From Juglans regia (lineage: Eukaryota; Streptophyta; Magnoliopsida; Fagales; Juglandaceae): 64,000 bases of DNA. Under the pieces are notes generated by a model that was not told where the DNA came from, ran no database searches, and saw nothing but the letters and a program-made list of their open reading frames with translations. The stretch spans positions 24,069,370-24,133,369 of the forward strand of contig NC_049904.1 of the NCBI RefSeq assembly GCF_001411555.2, written 5' to 3'. Each line of letters opens with the position of its first letter. Position 1 is the first letter of the stretch. The translations under genes were made by a program, and so were the position numbers. This document shows, piece after piece, positions 44,345 to 56,404 of this stretch.

Positions 44345-46325
44345 ATGGTTAGTGGGAATTTGTTCCATTGTAGAAAGAATTCATGGTCGCCCGAGGACTT
44401 TGCAGTTGGTAAACTTTTATGTCGCTTGCATTTTTTTTTTCCAAAATTAATTTCTAATATTCATTGGACTCTATTTGGTTGCTGAGAAACTTTAAGAATG
44501 AAAAAAGAAAAGGCAGACTTTGAAAACTGAAAGTTGATTGTTGTAGTTAGGATATCTGGTTTTAATATGACTAATTTTTCTTTTTCTATGAGTGTTTTTT
44601 GTAGTTTGATTTCGATAGTGCTGCCCCTCCGGAACAAGCCTGGAGGAGGAGATGAAATAGCCACGCTAATATTCTCAAAGAATTTAGTGTCACATTTATG
44701 GACGCAATAAGGATGGTAAGAGATTGTTCTCTTTCTTATTAGTTCACTGATTGTGGAAATAGACGTGTGCAATATTTAATCTTGTGCATAGCTTATCCTA
44801 TATTATATAGATTTTCAATTTCCTTTCCCAGTTATGTCCCACTCACTATTTTTTAATTTTGAATTACAAGGTTCGACTAGGTATACGATTGTGGTCCTAT
44901 GTCAGGGAAGAGGCTTCACATGGGAGGGTAATTTCTATTTTTCCTTGACGGAGAGGTCATTCATGCTAGATCTATTTAACCTCCTTAATGTTCAAAGTCC
45001 AATAAACGAATAAAGAAATGTTTTTTACATTAGTTTAGACCATCTACTTACTATGAGGTTTCTATTTTCAAGATATATATGATCCGTGCGCTTTGACATT
45101 TTCGTGTTTCTGACATTCTCAACTTATCTGGTGTTATAAGCCATGGTTTTTTTGGTATTTTTTGCATGTCATCTCAGATAAGAATTGCATGCAGTAAACT
45201 CTTTATGTGAGCTTTTAACTGAAAAAAGTTTGGTAGTTCATAGATCTTAGTCTACTGTGATAACAAGCATATTATGAGTTGAAGTGCTTCCGTAAAAACA
45301 TTGTCGCTAACTGTGAATTGAATCAAATGTGAAACGAGATATTTTTCGTTAAAAATTTAAATACTGAGAGCTATTATATGTAGATATATGATGAAGCAGA
45401 AAAGTTAGGGTATTTATGACAGAAAGATGCTAAGCATGCACCAAAAGATCTTGTTTCTTCATAACCTCCCTCTCTTTCTCTTTGTGCCTCTCTCTTTGTG
45501 CATATGTGTGATCAGAGGCCTCATACTTCTCTTATTGGTGAAAGTATACATTTTAAGAGTTTAGTATGCCATTTAATTAAATTCTGAAGCAAAAGAAGAA
45601 AAATGAAACAAGATAAGTGAGATAGTTGCTGGATACTGAATACCGTTAGCAGTAAGCATGAGCAACAGCCGCTTAGTCAGTCTTGCACAAGGAACCAAGC
45701 AATTATTGTTGGCTTCAAAATGGGATATCACTGCTTCAAAGGAATGTAGGGCAGGTTGAGATCATCTGTAAACTATTCTGCCTTGTGATAAAATTACAAA
45801 AAAAAATCAGTCATGGGTCTCTTACCCCTCTTATTTTCATTGTCATAGATGTAACACCACTGGCGCAACAATCAGTTAAATAAGTCTATTAGTTATGCAG
45901 CCAAAGCCCAAGCCTAATATGGGAAGTAGAAGGGTGGAGAAACCAGAAATCATCTTATCTTTTTGACGTCAATTATCACCACACACTTTAGGCAAATTGA
46001 ATGTGTTAAGGGCATTCTCATTTGTTCTATTTCCAACAAAGGGCCATGTTAGGATATTAAACATTTGGAGAGTGTAATGATTTCCCCACTCAGTTAGATA
46101 AAGAGAACCTTGATTAATAAAGACTGATATTTGTATGTCCTCTTAGTTGTTGTGGAAGAAGCAAAAGATCCCTGTCCTACTGTGCAAAGTTGGCATGTGG
46201 ATTTGGAACCATGAATTTACTTTTGATTTACTCTGTTCTTTTGCTATTTCAGATTTTTATATCAAGAGATGGTTCGAACAAAAATTTTGCATCCATTTTG
46301 GCTCCAGGCCAATATGAAGGACTGG
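44345..46325 (+). pseudogene. Captured non-lysosomal glucosylceramidase (GBA2-type) fragment
   Basis: Four exon remnants with proper splice borders: 44345-44408 (start MVSGNLFHCRKNSW, later TLQL), 44605-44715 (FDFDSAAPPEQAWRRR ... NSHANILKEFSVTFM), 44871-44927 (VRLGIRLWSYVREEASHGR) and 46253-46325 (IFISRDGSNKNFASILAPGQ). Sequence and exon order match the N-terminus of the plant GBA2-type beta-glucosidase/glucosylceramidase family, which hydrolyses glucosylceramide at membranes. It cannot be functional: a small deletion shifts the frame in the first exon (before TLQL), TGA replaces the expected Leu codon at 44653-44655, the exon normally between the third and fourth blocks is absent, and the catalytic part is missing. 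Introns are retained, so this is a DNA-level copy and not a processed one. An upstream leader-like segment (43190-43600) may be the parent gene's 5' untranslated exon. Confidence 0.75.
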
Positions 46326-47340
46326 GTAAGAAAAAATCATGAAGTTTTAAACACTTTATTAAAGCAATCATGATTTGAATTTATAGGTTATTGCAATATT
46401 TCAGTCCTAATGCTCTTAGTTTGACATGATTTGAATTTAATGAAAGAAGTCATTTGTAGTATTGGCGTGTATTTGGAGATTGAAAGTGTAAAAGGGTTTG
46501 AGGAATTGCTTTGTTAGAAAGAGTACTACAAAACTACTATCCTTGAAAATTTTTTGCTACAGCCTCTCTGAAAAGAAAGCATTCTAATTGGAGACTTGCG
46601 TTAGCAATATGGTTAATGACAGATGGTATTCGTGTAGGTTTGATATTATATCTTCTTGTCTTATTACTTACTTTCATGGGATTAGATTCCTTGCTTTAGG
46701 ATTGAGTTTGGTTACTGGCTTTATGTTAATTTGGAACCAACTATCAATGAAAGAAAAAAATTCATCTGCAAGTCTATTTCTTGACACACTCAATATATTA
46801 CTGACGTAAATTAAGATATTTCACATCAACTAACATAAAAATATTCGTTTTTTTTTTTGTCATCATATATATTCTCACCAAATCTTTTGTAATTTTTTCT
46901 TTCTTTCTCTCTCTTAAATACGACATATTTTAGTTTTGCTTAGTACATGTATGAGAGAGAGAAGCTTTTCTGATAAAAACAGTCATCTGCTGTTGATCTA
47001 TGCTAACTAACCAAGGACTTATTTAAATTTTACTTGTGGTGTGCATTAATTCCAATTTCTCTTTCTTCTTCTACTTCAACCATGTTGAGTTTGGAGGAAC
47101 CACTTAGTCTTGTCAAGTTACCAAGTATGAGTACTATCGATTCAGAGGTTCTCTTCGGGTGCTTGCCAGCCAAGAGTAGATGATCTGGGAATGGGGAATT
47201 GCTTTATTGAAGGAAGGAGTTGCAGCTCATCCAGCCAGAGTCCCCCGTGTAGGTTATCTCCACTACCTCCCCGACGCCATTTTATTCAACTATAAATTAA
47301 GACTACTTTTGATGCTGTAGGGACCATATTATAGTTTCTA
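46326..47340. other. Helitron interior, unassigned
   Basis: No further GBA2-like exon was found. 47080-47290 is less AT-rich and could be another captured fragment, but I do not recognise it. Confidence 0.35.
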
Positions 47341-47517
47341 TTAATGTTCTTCTTTTATAATATATCATAGCGTGTAATTATTTATAAATTACATAAATAT
47401 TACATCGTTATTTAATTAATCAAAAACATTACGTTTTTATTAATAAAAAATTAATTCTTAACAAAAAAAATTAAATATAAACTAAGCAAACGTGCATTGC
47501 ACGTTGCTTTCACCTAG

Positions 47518-49052
47518 TATATATATATATATATATGACTTGCTAGGGGAAATTATATTGAGGTCCCCTCCTCCTCCCTTTTCCACCCCCCTTCCATAAG
47601 ATAGATAGCCTATTTTCTTCCTTCCTTTTTGAATGGTTCAAGCCAAGACACATGTATTCTTTTGTCATTTTCCTAACCTCATGCCTAAGACTTATGTGCC
47701 AGTACCTCAAGCATGCATGTATGAACCTCATCATCTGTCACCACATTTCATAACTATCACGTACAACATGTGGCTTCCTTCTCTCATCCTAGCTAGCTAG
47801 TTTCAAGAATTAAACAACACTGAAGTACTTGGCAGGCAGGCGGGCATCCTTTACTGCTAAAGGATGATCAGAAATTCAACTAAAAAACATTACTTAATAG
47901 TTATTTTTGCCCTTTTAGTGGAGCAAGCATAATTTCAACCCATTAATTGTGGCCAAAAAGGCTGTTAATTTGGTGTAAATAGACAAGTATCAGTACTGGC
48001 ATCAATGAAAAAGTAATTGCAAAACATATATATATCATGATTTGTCAAAGATATACGTCAGTGTTATTGTACAGATCAAACCTAACATGCATATGATCTG
48101 GGCCAGACTGGCTAATGCCTCTTGTCTATTCTTGTTAGACAAGCACAAAAGAGTACTCTCAATTTTTCCGTGGAAAACATTTTGGGAAATCTCTATACAA
48201 GTTCCTCGTGAGGTCCCAACAAATTATCCAAGTCTTCAAGTCTTTGTACTCATCATCATTTGAATGAAGAAAAAAGCATGCAGCAATATCATCCTGAAAG
48301 TTTCTCGTCTTTGTCGTGGAACAAACTATTTAACAAACATGTAGGGGACAATCTCCAAATTTAATAATAAAAAAAGGGGTAACAGTACGTACTAGAGGGA
48401 ATGGAACGGAGTGAACGAGCCGCTAGCCCGCGAAAAACGTGCTCCCCATTTAGTGATGTACGCACCGCATCCGGCATTCCACATGTCGACAAAGACGATG
48501 GCGCAAGCAACGTATATATAACAGGTGGCGAATTTTGGTCATGTTCACTGTTCAGCTTTTTGCTTTACTTTCTTTCTCTTTTGTTAATTACCTGTTTTCT
48601 CCTTGGCTTTTATTTTTTTTTCCATAAAAAGCCCTTAGGTTTCAAAAATAAATAAATATTGTAGGCGTTTGCAGATAGAGAAACACTATTTTACCTCTCC
48701 AAAGTGACACTTCTATTTGACTGCTGGTCAAAATTCTTTTTTTTTTTACTTAATGATTAAGAAAATGATTTTAAATGTATTGGTATATTTTTTTTATTTT
48801 TTAAATATATTTAAATATATAAAAAAATATGAAAAAAAAAAAGAAAAAAAAAAAGATTTTACCGCCCAGCGGTCAAAATGGGGCGGCATTGTAGCCGCAC
48901 CCTTGCAGATAAGAGCTGGTCTTTCGGTTTATTTATCGTCCATAACCCTAATGGCATGTCATACTAATATAGATATAATTGTGACACGTGTCCAATTTTT
49001 ACTCTTGAAATCTACATTCTAACATTAATGCGTATTATAATGCAACATTTAG
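47518..49052. other. Intergenic DNA with (TA)n tract and a fold-back element
   Basis: 47518-47537 is (TA)n directly after the Helitron end. 48700-48905 is the second copy of the fold-back element at 17870-18085, with GACTGCTGGTCAAAATTC at one end and CCGCCCAGCGGTCAAAATGG at the other. Frames at 48042 (73 codons) and 48401 (84 codons) have no recognisable family. Confidence 0.5.
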
Positions 49053-49255
49053 GAGATATTTGAATTCAAAACCTACCTCAACTCATCTCATATCATCTCA
49101 TTATTACAACTTTATCAAATTAACACACATAATATAATAAATAATTTAACTTTTTTAAATCTCAAAACAACTTTCACAAATTTTCACACTAAATATAATA
49201 AATAATTCAATTTTTATTCTACTATTCTCAACCCATCTCTGAATCTAAACATCTC
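49053..49255 (-). mobile_element. Abundant AT-rich MITE family, copy
   Basis: CAACTCATCTCATATCATCT, AATAATTTAACTTTTTTAAA and CAACCCATCTCTGAATC match the reverse of the family at 2963-3137. A partial internal duplication (AATATAATAAATAATT occurs twice) makes it slightly longer. Confidence 0.55.
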
Positions 49256-49599
49256 TTTATAATAAAACTGTGAGGTGCGTAGTTACATGTGTTGATTGAA
49301 TTTTAGCATGAGCCATGGTATTAAATAATGTAAATTAGAGTAATGTTATATATAATTTTAAGGTGGACAAGTTTTGCGTATTCATTTTTAAAAAAAAAGT
49401 GTGATCCATCATTAAAATTAAAAATGAATTTTTCATTTAAGTTCTATATTTGCTCACTCCAACACTTTCCAATAAATTAATATTATCTTTTAAAAAAAGG
49501 TAAGTCGATCAAATTAAAATACAAGGTTGGGAATAAACTTAACTGAAGGGAGAAAAAAAAAGAACTGAAAAAACAAATGAATACCATGATGAATAACCA

Positions 49600-49890
49600 C
49601 CAAGGTGGTAGTCCAGTTAGTACGAGCTAGTATTTCATGGCTTTGAGATTAGGAGTTCTAGTCAAGATATAAGTTGAAGTCACTTGTAGTAGTAAAACCT
49701 GACATTTGGGTCATATGATGGGCTTTGAACTAGTTGGATACTTTGGAGGTGTTGTGGTGATAGGCTCGCCCTTGGAGTAGTAGTTATAGCTCAAACCAGA
49801 CATTTCACAATGGGGAGGAGCTCCTATGTCATGCCTAGGAAGTTGTTATGCTTGTTGCCCCTATCTCTCATTTTTTGTGAAGAAAAAATA
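49600..49890 (+). mobile_element. Candidate tRNA-derived SINE
   Basis: GGTAGTCCAGTTAG (49607-49620) resembles RNA polymerase III box A, and GGAGTTCTAGTC (49652-49663) resembles box B, about 33 bp apart as in a tRNA promoter. The body then continues without coding potential and ends T/A-rich near 49890. This order (tRNA-like head, unrelated body, simple tail) is that of a SINE. No clear target duplication was found. Confidence 0.45.
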
Positions 49891-50975
49891 CCGGGCCCAG
49901 GCCCGCCTAAGATTTATCATGTCCATCTAGCCTAGTTATATCTATATATATATATATTAAAAAAATTAATTTTTTAAATAAAACGACGTTATTTGGAAAG
50001 AACTCTCCAAAATGCTGTCGTTTTACGTTAGGTTCCGTTCAAAACTTAAGCCCCCTCTCTCTCTCCCTCCCCTACATCCCACCCATATGTATCTTTGTCT
50101 AATTGAGTTGGAAGGCCGTAGGGGCCAATCCGCTCCCCGACATGTGACAAGAGCACCCGCCCATGAAGGGTGGGGCCAAGCCCTGGTCAACTCTCACCCC
50201 ATGCATGTGAGGACGAAAGGCGGAGCTAACAGCCCACTTGGCCGTCCAAGGGTGAGGGTAGCACCCTTACTAAGAAAGATAGTGCTTCAACCTTGTAATG
50301 AAGTGGAATTAGGGCAAACTAGCTAGCGAAAACGATCAATAATTAATAAGAAAATAAAATAAATAAATAAATAAAACACGAGAAAAAAGAAAGATTAACT
50401 GTCAAGTTTCATGAACAAGTAGTTGGCATGAAAAGCTGCAATTGGTCAAGATGCTAGTACATCCAGTACTACTGAATAAAAAAAGCCATCAACAAATAAA
50501 ACGTTAGCATGCAGAAAAAGGTCTTGCCGACTGAATAGGCACGTGCGTGAAAACGAAAGCAGCTCAAACAGAAAACATGACCAATTAAATAAATAAATAA
50601 TAAAAAAATAAAGGTGGCGGAATTTTTGGTAGGAGAGGGAAAGCATGGAGTCTTGAAGAAGTTTGGGGAACGGTAGATCTAGCTAGGGAGCTGAGGCAGT
50701 GGGCCGGGGGGAGAGAGAATTAAAAAAAAAATATTGAAAACGTGCATGAAATGGGAAGAAAACCAAACCTCCTCGATCCGCCAATACCTCGTGCCTGGTT
50801 TCTGTTCGTTACGTGTTTGAACTTTGAAGTGCTGCTTTTTCTAATAATCCAGATGACGATGTCGTACGTGGGGCACGCTACACCACATTGCAACAACATG
50901 TGCGAGAAGTAGTACTGCCTACTCGATCAATGGGGCCTTAATTTCCTTCTCACATGTATTATATTATATTATATT
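49891..50975. other. Intergenic DNA upstream of JAZ
   Basis: 50040-50330 is GC-richer and has a 104-codon frame without recognisable family. A G-box CACGTG lies at 50540-50545, about 560 bp before the JAZ start codon; MYC2-type factors bind such sites in JAZ promoters, so it is a candidate jasmonate element. No supported gene. Confidence 0.45.
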
Positions 50976-50982
50976 ATATATA
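50976..50982 (+). promoter_or_regulatory. TATA box of the JAZ gene
   Basis: TATATAA lies 125 bp upstream of the ATG, within a (ATATT)n stretch, giving a predicted leader of about 95 nt. Confidence 0.4.
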
Positions 50983-51106
50983 ACCTATCTTCTTCACCTG
51001 CAATATTTGTCTTCCACCTCTGTCATATCAATTCCTGACACTACTACCAAAAGCAGGAACCGCTTCTTCTTTTTTTTGGGTAACCAAGGCCACCAGATCT
51101 CTCAGT

Positions 51107-51192
51107 ATGAGGAGGAATTGTAACTTGGAACTTCGCCTTTTTCCCTACTCTTCCTCTCTTCCTTCCATCGACTCCGATCACGGCCATCCCAT

Positions 51193-51248
<56 letters not shown>

Positions 51249-52365
51249 GGTGTTGATGTATTTATATGTATGTTTATCAGAAGGAATGGTAGGGAGAAGT
51301 ATTTTCTGAATGTTGTGATGTGTATTTGATTGAAGGATGGAAGAGAATAATGGAAGCCCTCAACAGAAACACCTAGAGCAGCAGCAGCAACAGCAGCAGC
51401 AGCAACAACAGCAACCGCTGACCATCTTTTACAATGGAAAGATTTGCGTTTCTGATGTTACAGAGTTTCAGGTACATATATATATATATTTAAATGTTAC
51501 ATTAATATTTGTGAACTGTTTCCTAATTCCTAGCTAGCTAGTCTTAGGTTGCGTTTGGTTAATAAACTACTCTCAACTCATCTCAATTTATCATTACAAC
51601 TTTTTCAAATCTCAACACAAAATATAATAAACAATTTAACTTTTTCAAATCTCAAAATAATAATAATATTAAAAAATAATATTTTATTAATATTTTATCA
51701 TCTCAACTCAACTCAACTCAACTCACTTCAACATCCAAACTCACCTTCTTAATTTGCACGGTTTTCCTAGCTCGAGATACATTTGCCTATTGTATGCTCT
51801 CAGAACTGCTGATCTTTTGGTTTGCCTAAAAACTAATTAAGTCGGCTGATGAGTTTTTGACTTTTTGTTGTTGCAATTCTGAATTACTGTTTTTCTAATC
51901 TCCCCGAAAAAGAAAAAAAAAAAAAAATCTGTTTTACTGTTGTAATTTTGTGAGAAAATGGCCACATTCAAAGAGTACATGCATATACATGAGCTAGCAT
52001 CCAATTAATAGAAAAAATTTAAAGGTTTTAATTAGGTGAAAATTCAAAGAATTGAATATGATCATCACCTACAACGCATAGATTTTAATTAATTAATTAA
52101 TTCCTATATATAATTATTGTATTAATAATGTTGTATGATATTAATGATGCAGGCTAGAGCTATTCTATTGTTTGCCAATAAAGAAATAGAGGAAAGAATG
52201 AGAACAACTCCAACTGGGTCGAGCCCCACTTCACCAAGCTGCCAGCAATCTCAGCTATATAGCCCCACTGCTGGTTTTTCTATGAAGAGGTCACTGCAGC
52301 AGTTTCTCCAGAAGCGAAAGCATCGCAACCACCAGGCAACATCACCTTACCATCATGATCATTAG
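51107..52365 (+). CDS. JAZ8: JAZ7/JAZ8-type jasmonate repressor (TIFY5 subgroup), 3 exons
   Basis: Exons 51107-51192, 51336-51471 and 52153-52365 have GT/AG borders and matching phases (435 nt, 144 residues; family members are ~130-150). Nuclear adaptor that holds MYC-type transcription factors in a repressed state in jasmonate signalling. Seen: EAR motif LELRL at residues 7-11, which in this subgroup recruits TOPLESS directly; twelve consecutive Gln (about 44-55); TIFY motif TIFYNG at 58-63 (NINJA/dimer contact); Jas motif from GFSMKRSLQQFLQKRK (115-130) to ATSPYHHD. The canonical degron start LPIARR is replaced by FSMKR, so weak COI1 binding and high stability are expected. Intron 1 carries a (CT)n repeat and intron 2 an AT-rich MITE (51546-51745). 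The exact orthologue (JAZ7 or JAZ8) is not decided. The small frames from 51337 and 52135 are parts of these exons read through into introns. Confidence 0.93.
51198..51246. repeat. (CT)n microsatellite in JAZ intron 1
   Basis: About 24 CT units start a few bases after the 5' splice site. Confidence 0.95.
51546..51745 (-). mobile_element. Abundant AT-rich MITE inside JAZ intron 2
   Basis: CTCAACTCATCTCAATTTAT, TCAAATCTCAACACAAAATA and CATCTCAACTCAACTCAACT match the other copies in the window. It lies fully inside the intron, away from both splice sites. Confidence 0.65.
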
Positions 52366-52395
52366 CCAATCAATTAATACATCATCTACATCTCT

Positions 52396-52398
<3 letters not shown>

Positions 52399-52442
<44 letters not shown>
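52399..52442. repeat. (CT)n microsatellite in JAZ 3' region
   Basis: About 21 CT units begin some 35 bp after the stop codon, most likely inside the 3' untranslated region. Confidence 0.95.
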
Positions 52443-52444
<2 letters not shown>

Positions 52445-54048
52445 ATATATATAATTGACATTGATCGAGTAGTTTATATAATTACGTGCGTATTGAAGAT
52501 CAATGGAGAGATGATCGATCTTTTAGAATTTGATATAGAATTAATCCTAGCTAGCTAGCTAGTTATGTTGTGTATATATAATTATTATTATTTTGTTGAG
52601 TTTTGAACATGGATATATAAAGTTTTGATGATCTTGGTTTTTTTTCAATTATCATTAGTACGTAATTTCTTAATTAGCGATCTAAGGGGTTATACGATGA
52701 AGAGCATGAGTACTAGATCAGTTGATAATTTAATAATTAACTAGTTAGTACTACTACTAGATTATCATCAATCTGTGGGTTCTTAAATTGACCAACAAAA
52801 AACAAAGTGTCATTCAATTGATCACTAATGACCAAAATTATTCAAATAAGATCATGAATGACTCCGCCATTTATATATTCTTTAGTACTGAAAAATTAAG
52901 TCGCGGATTGAAAAACTCAAACTTAGGATCACTTGTTAATTGGGGTTGTATTAGGAGTCTTAAAAAGTGTTTAAATAAACTTAAAAGCTCTTTAATTAAA
53001 AAAAAAAAAATTAGCTAGGTTGTTTGGGTACTCATGTTTTACATTAAAATACTTTTTAATTTCAAATAAGTAAAAAATTACTTTTCTCAAGCGTACTTTT
53101 TCTCAAGAAAAAATTTTATTGCAAGCGATTTTATGCACCAAACCGCGTACCATTAATGTTGAATGTAAGGCATTCTTTTATGAAAAAATCTAATTGTAAA
53201 TGATTTTGCGTACTAATACACGTACTTATTTAATATAATTGATCAGAAAGTAGATTTTATTAAAAACAGTGCTAATTTGAATTTAGAATATGAATGTAAC
53301 AACATTAATACGCAGATTGGTACGTAAATTTGCTTGTACATAGTAAAACTCTTCTTTTATTTATTTTTGTAATAAAAAGAGTTATGTGAGTGTTGGTACG
53401 TAGTTTGGTGTGCCAAACCGCTTGTACCTAGCAAATCCCTTTCCTCAAACGGAGTCTTCTAGATAATTCAGAATATAGTTCAGATCTTAAAAAGATTGTC
53501 AATGGACGAAAATATCTATACAACTTTTAAATAATTACAACTTTCAAACTTTTAAGAATGTGGTTATAATTTTTAAAAAATTAAATGATTGTTATTTCTA
53601 ACTCAGAAAATACTTTTTTAATTTATTTTCAAATAAATATAACATATTTAAAAATGATTTACACATATGGTTATTAAATAATGAGAAATGATATATATAA
53701 GTCTCAAATACACAAGCATCGCACAAACCCTTTATAAATAAGTGGATCCCACTATGGAAAAGTGTGAAAAATTCAAATTTTCTTGATGGAATTCACATTT
53801 TTACAAAAGATTTATACAAAGCTGTTACATTTGGAGCTTGTGTCTAGTATTACTCTTAAATAATATATAACTTTTTAATAGGAGAATAACCCGATACAAT
53901 TAACAATCCAGACAAATGACCCGATACAATCAATCCAACCCAACACGAACGGATTGACAACTTTGAGGAGAATGGGATCAACTAATGATGATCTGTATGT
54001 TGACCTTGATATTGTTGTTTAACACTATTATTGGGGTTAAATCGATTA
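52443..54048. other. Intergenic DNA with dispersed repeats
   Basis: AT-rich. 53684-53872 is related to 60440-60622: shared GTGGATCCCA, GTGAAAAATTCA, TTCTTGA, ACAAAGC and CATTTGGAGCTTGT in order. This marks a non-autonomous element family of about 185 bp. The 76-codon frame at 52788 is unsupported. Confidence 0.5.
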
Positions 54049-54222
54049 GAGTAATTCTACATACAATCGTAAAGTGCGTAACCGCCGCGTAACCGCTTTA
54101 AAAAAGAGTGGGGTTTACTATTAAAAAATTAATTTTTTTCATGTGGGTCCCATGTTTTATTCATTTTTTTCAAAGCGATTACGCGGTGGTTACACAATTC
54201 ACGGTTGTAAGTATATTTTCTC
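54049..54222. mobile_element. Mutator-like MITE, second good copy
   Basis: Same termini and core as 34258-34432 (GAGTAATTCTACATACAATC ... TTGTAAGTATATTTTCTC), with GCCGCGTAACCGCTTT arms. A matching 9-bp duplication is not visible, so its flanks have changed or it moved with neighbouring DNA. Confidence 0.65.
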
Positions 54223-55293
54223 AATTAAGAGCGTTTTAAAAAACGTGACTGATTCATTTGGTATCTAGCTATATATTAGGTCACAATTTTCACTTATTGC
54301 CCTGTCTTTTCACGATGGCATGCATTAGTGCTATTGTAAAAAGATAATTTGAAAAGACAAGTTATAAGATCCTTATATATTTAGATAATTGTGATTTTTT
54401 TTCCTCACAATATTCTATATAATATATAGTATTTTAATTATTTAATTTTCAATACATTTATAATTATCGTAATTAGCTTTATATTCAAGTAGTATATACT
54501 TTTTTTTCTCTGAAAATAATGGAATTGGTTTCAATCAATTGGAGGACAGCTTGTTGCGAAGCTTAGCACTTAGGGATCTTTTTAAGCGACACTACAAAAG
54601 AAACAATTATTTGATAGGAGTTTTTTTTGTGACGGAAATGACTATTTACAATGAGAATGAACTCATTTTTATAATAAAACGTAGTCATTTTCATTGCATA
54701 TAACTAGCAACGTATAAGCATTTTTCTTATAGTACTGTGAACCAATATGATGCATACATTGATCGATCACCGGTCACTTCAATTTTAGAGCTTAGAGATT
54801 TATCCAATCAATATCGACCAAAATCTCATACCAAATTGGTATTAATTTCTTACTAGTCCACATTAGAACATGAACAATTCATATTTGAGACCGATGAATT
54901 CACTTGTAAATCACGTTCGGTACGATGAGGTATATATATATATATATGTTAGATAATTGGTCGTGGCCGGATTCAAGTTTCTTCCTTTCAAACCAATTAA
55001 ACCAAAGTACTGATTATAACAACATCATCGATCGCCAAGTTCCATCGACTAGATCTCCCGCCTAATTGATCTAGTATTGGAGGATGGGATGATCAACATA
55101 TATATTATATACCTAATTGCAAAACCATGAAAATAATGAAAAACAAAAGTCTTGATTCAATAAAATTACACCAAACGTGACATGATATATATATATATAT
55201 AGTTGTGGCAAGAAGTGGGCAAATGCTAGCTAGGCTATATATATATGTAGCTTAAATGTTGAGACATGAAAGCAATTAAAACTATAATTAGAA

Positions 55294-55350
<57 letters not shown>

Positions 55351-55889
55351 GGAATGTAGGGTAGGATGTCGAAATCATCATTGGTGGGAATTAATTCAAC
55401 CATTGGATCATGGAAGTGCATACAAATTCCGGTTGGTAGAACTTAATTGGCAGTTCCAACAAGTGTCATCAATTCCATGCAGTAGTACTTGGCTTAGGAT
55501 AAGGTCGTCATCTTGAAGGAACCCCACCTGTATTTTATATATAAATATATATATATATATAAATATATATATATTTATATCACACGTTTATATCGTGATA
55601 GTAAAAGAAAAAGGTAGGTTTTATACCTCAAAATTATCAATATATATATATATTTATGTTTTGTTATGGAAACCATTAAAATTGATATATCGCACCCCTA
55701 ATTATTAAAATTGATATATATTTTGCACCCAATTAATTATGACTGTTTAGACGAAAGAAAAATAGTAATTAAATATGGAATAATGTGAATCATCAAATCT
55801 AGTTAATTATAAAGGATATATATAAAATGTCATTTTTTAATAATTTTATATAGCGAAGTCATGATGTATTTTTTTTCTTAAAGAAATTA
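54223..55889. other. Intergenic DNA with microsatellites
   Basis: (TA)n at 54931-54947, (CT)n followed by (AT)n at 55296-55350, and TATATAAATATATA palindromes at 55535-55580. No gene seen. The 63-codon minus frame at 55230 spans the microsatellite and is not a gene. Confidence 0.55.
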
Positions 55890-56065
55890 AGACCTCATTT
55901 GTTTTTGTAAATAAAATATTGTTAGAATATATTTTTTTTAATATTATTTTTTATTTTGATATTTAAAAAAATTGATTTGTTTATTTTATTTTGTGTGAGA
56001 ATTAAAAAATAATAATTAAATGAGATAAAAAGAATCGAGATGGATTGTGAAAGTAAACAATGTCT
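55890..56065 (+). mobile_element. Abundant AT-rich MITE family, copy
   Basis: TTTGTTTTTGTAAATAAAAT, GATATTTAAAAAAATTGA and GAGATAAAAAGAATCGAGAT correspond to the family's order. More diverged than other copies. Confidence 0.45.
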
Positions 56066-56092
56066 AAATTTACAACCTGCATGGCTAATATT

Positions 56093-56290
56093 GAGCGGTG
56101 CTATTCTACTGCCTGAGTAGTACCGCCGCTAGTTGTTTTTGTAACTTTATTTATTTATTTATATTTATTTAATATATTTAAATATATTTAAAAAAATAAA
56201 AAATTTATTAATATATTTAAAATTATTTTCTTAATTGTTAAGTAAAAAAAAATAAAAAACTTTCCTAATGGTCAAATAAAGCAGTAAGAA
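56093..56290. repeat. Fold-back element with AT-rich core
   Basis: GCGGTGCTATTCTACTGCCT at the left, and a core with AATATATTTAAAATTATTTTC and CTTAATTGTTAAGTAAA, the same core class as 975-1016 and 1921-1986. The right border is only approximate. Confidence 0.4.
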
Positions 56291-56404
56291 ATGGGGAGTA
56301 TACTAGCTTTTTTCTTGCTGCAACTATGGAGTACGATCTCCGTAAAAGTTTGGCAGCCCGTCCGATCCGTATTATTAAACAAAAAATCTACTCAATCTCT
56401 TACT

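Larger units (their letters stand above)
43062..47517 (+). mobile_element. Candidate Helitron carrying gene fragments
   Basis: The 3' end fits the Helitron rule: hairpin GCAAACGTGC-ATT-GCACGTTGC (47487-47507), then CTAG at 47514-47517 and host T. A plausible 5' end starts TCTATCTCTGTTATATAAG at 43062, preceded by host A in a (TA)n tract, consistent with insertion between A and T. No inverted repeats or target duplication are visible, as expected. The interior includes GBA2-type exons with their introns, and a GC-rich first part (43190-43570) that looks like a captured promoter or leader. No Rep/helicase is seen, so it is non-autonomous. The 3' end is firmer than the 5' end. Confidence 0.5.

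Noticed and set aside
50012..50326. 104-codon plus frame before JAZ
   Set aside because: No recognisable domain, no promoter or splice context; composition resembles repeat DNA.
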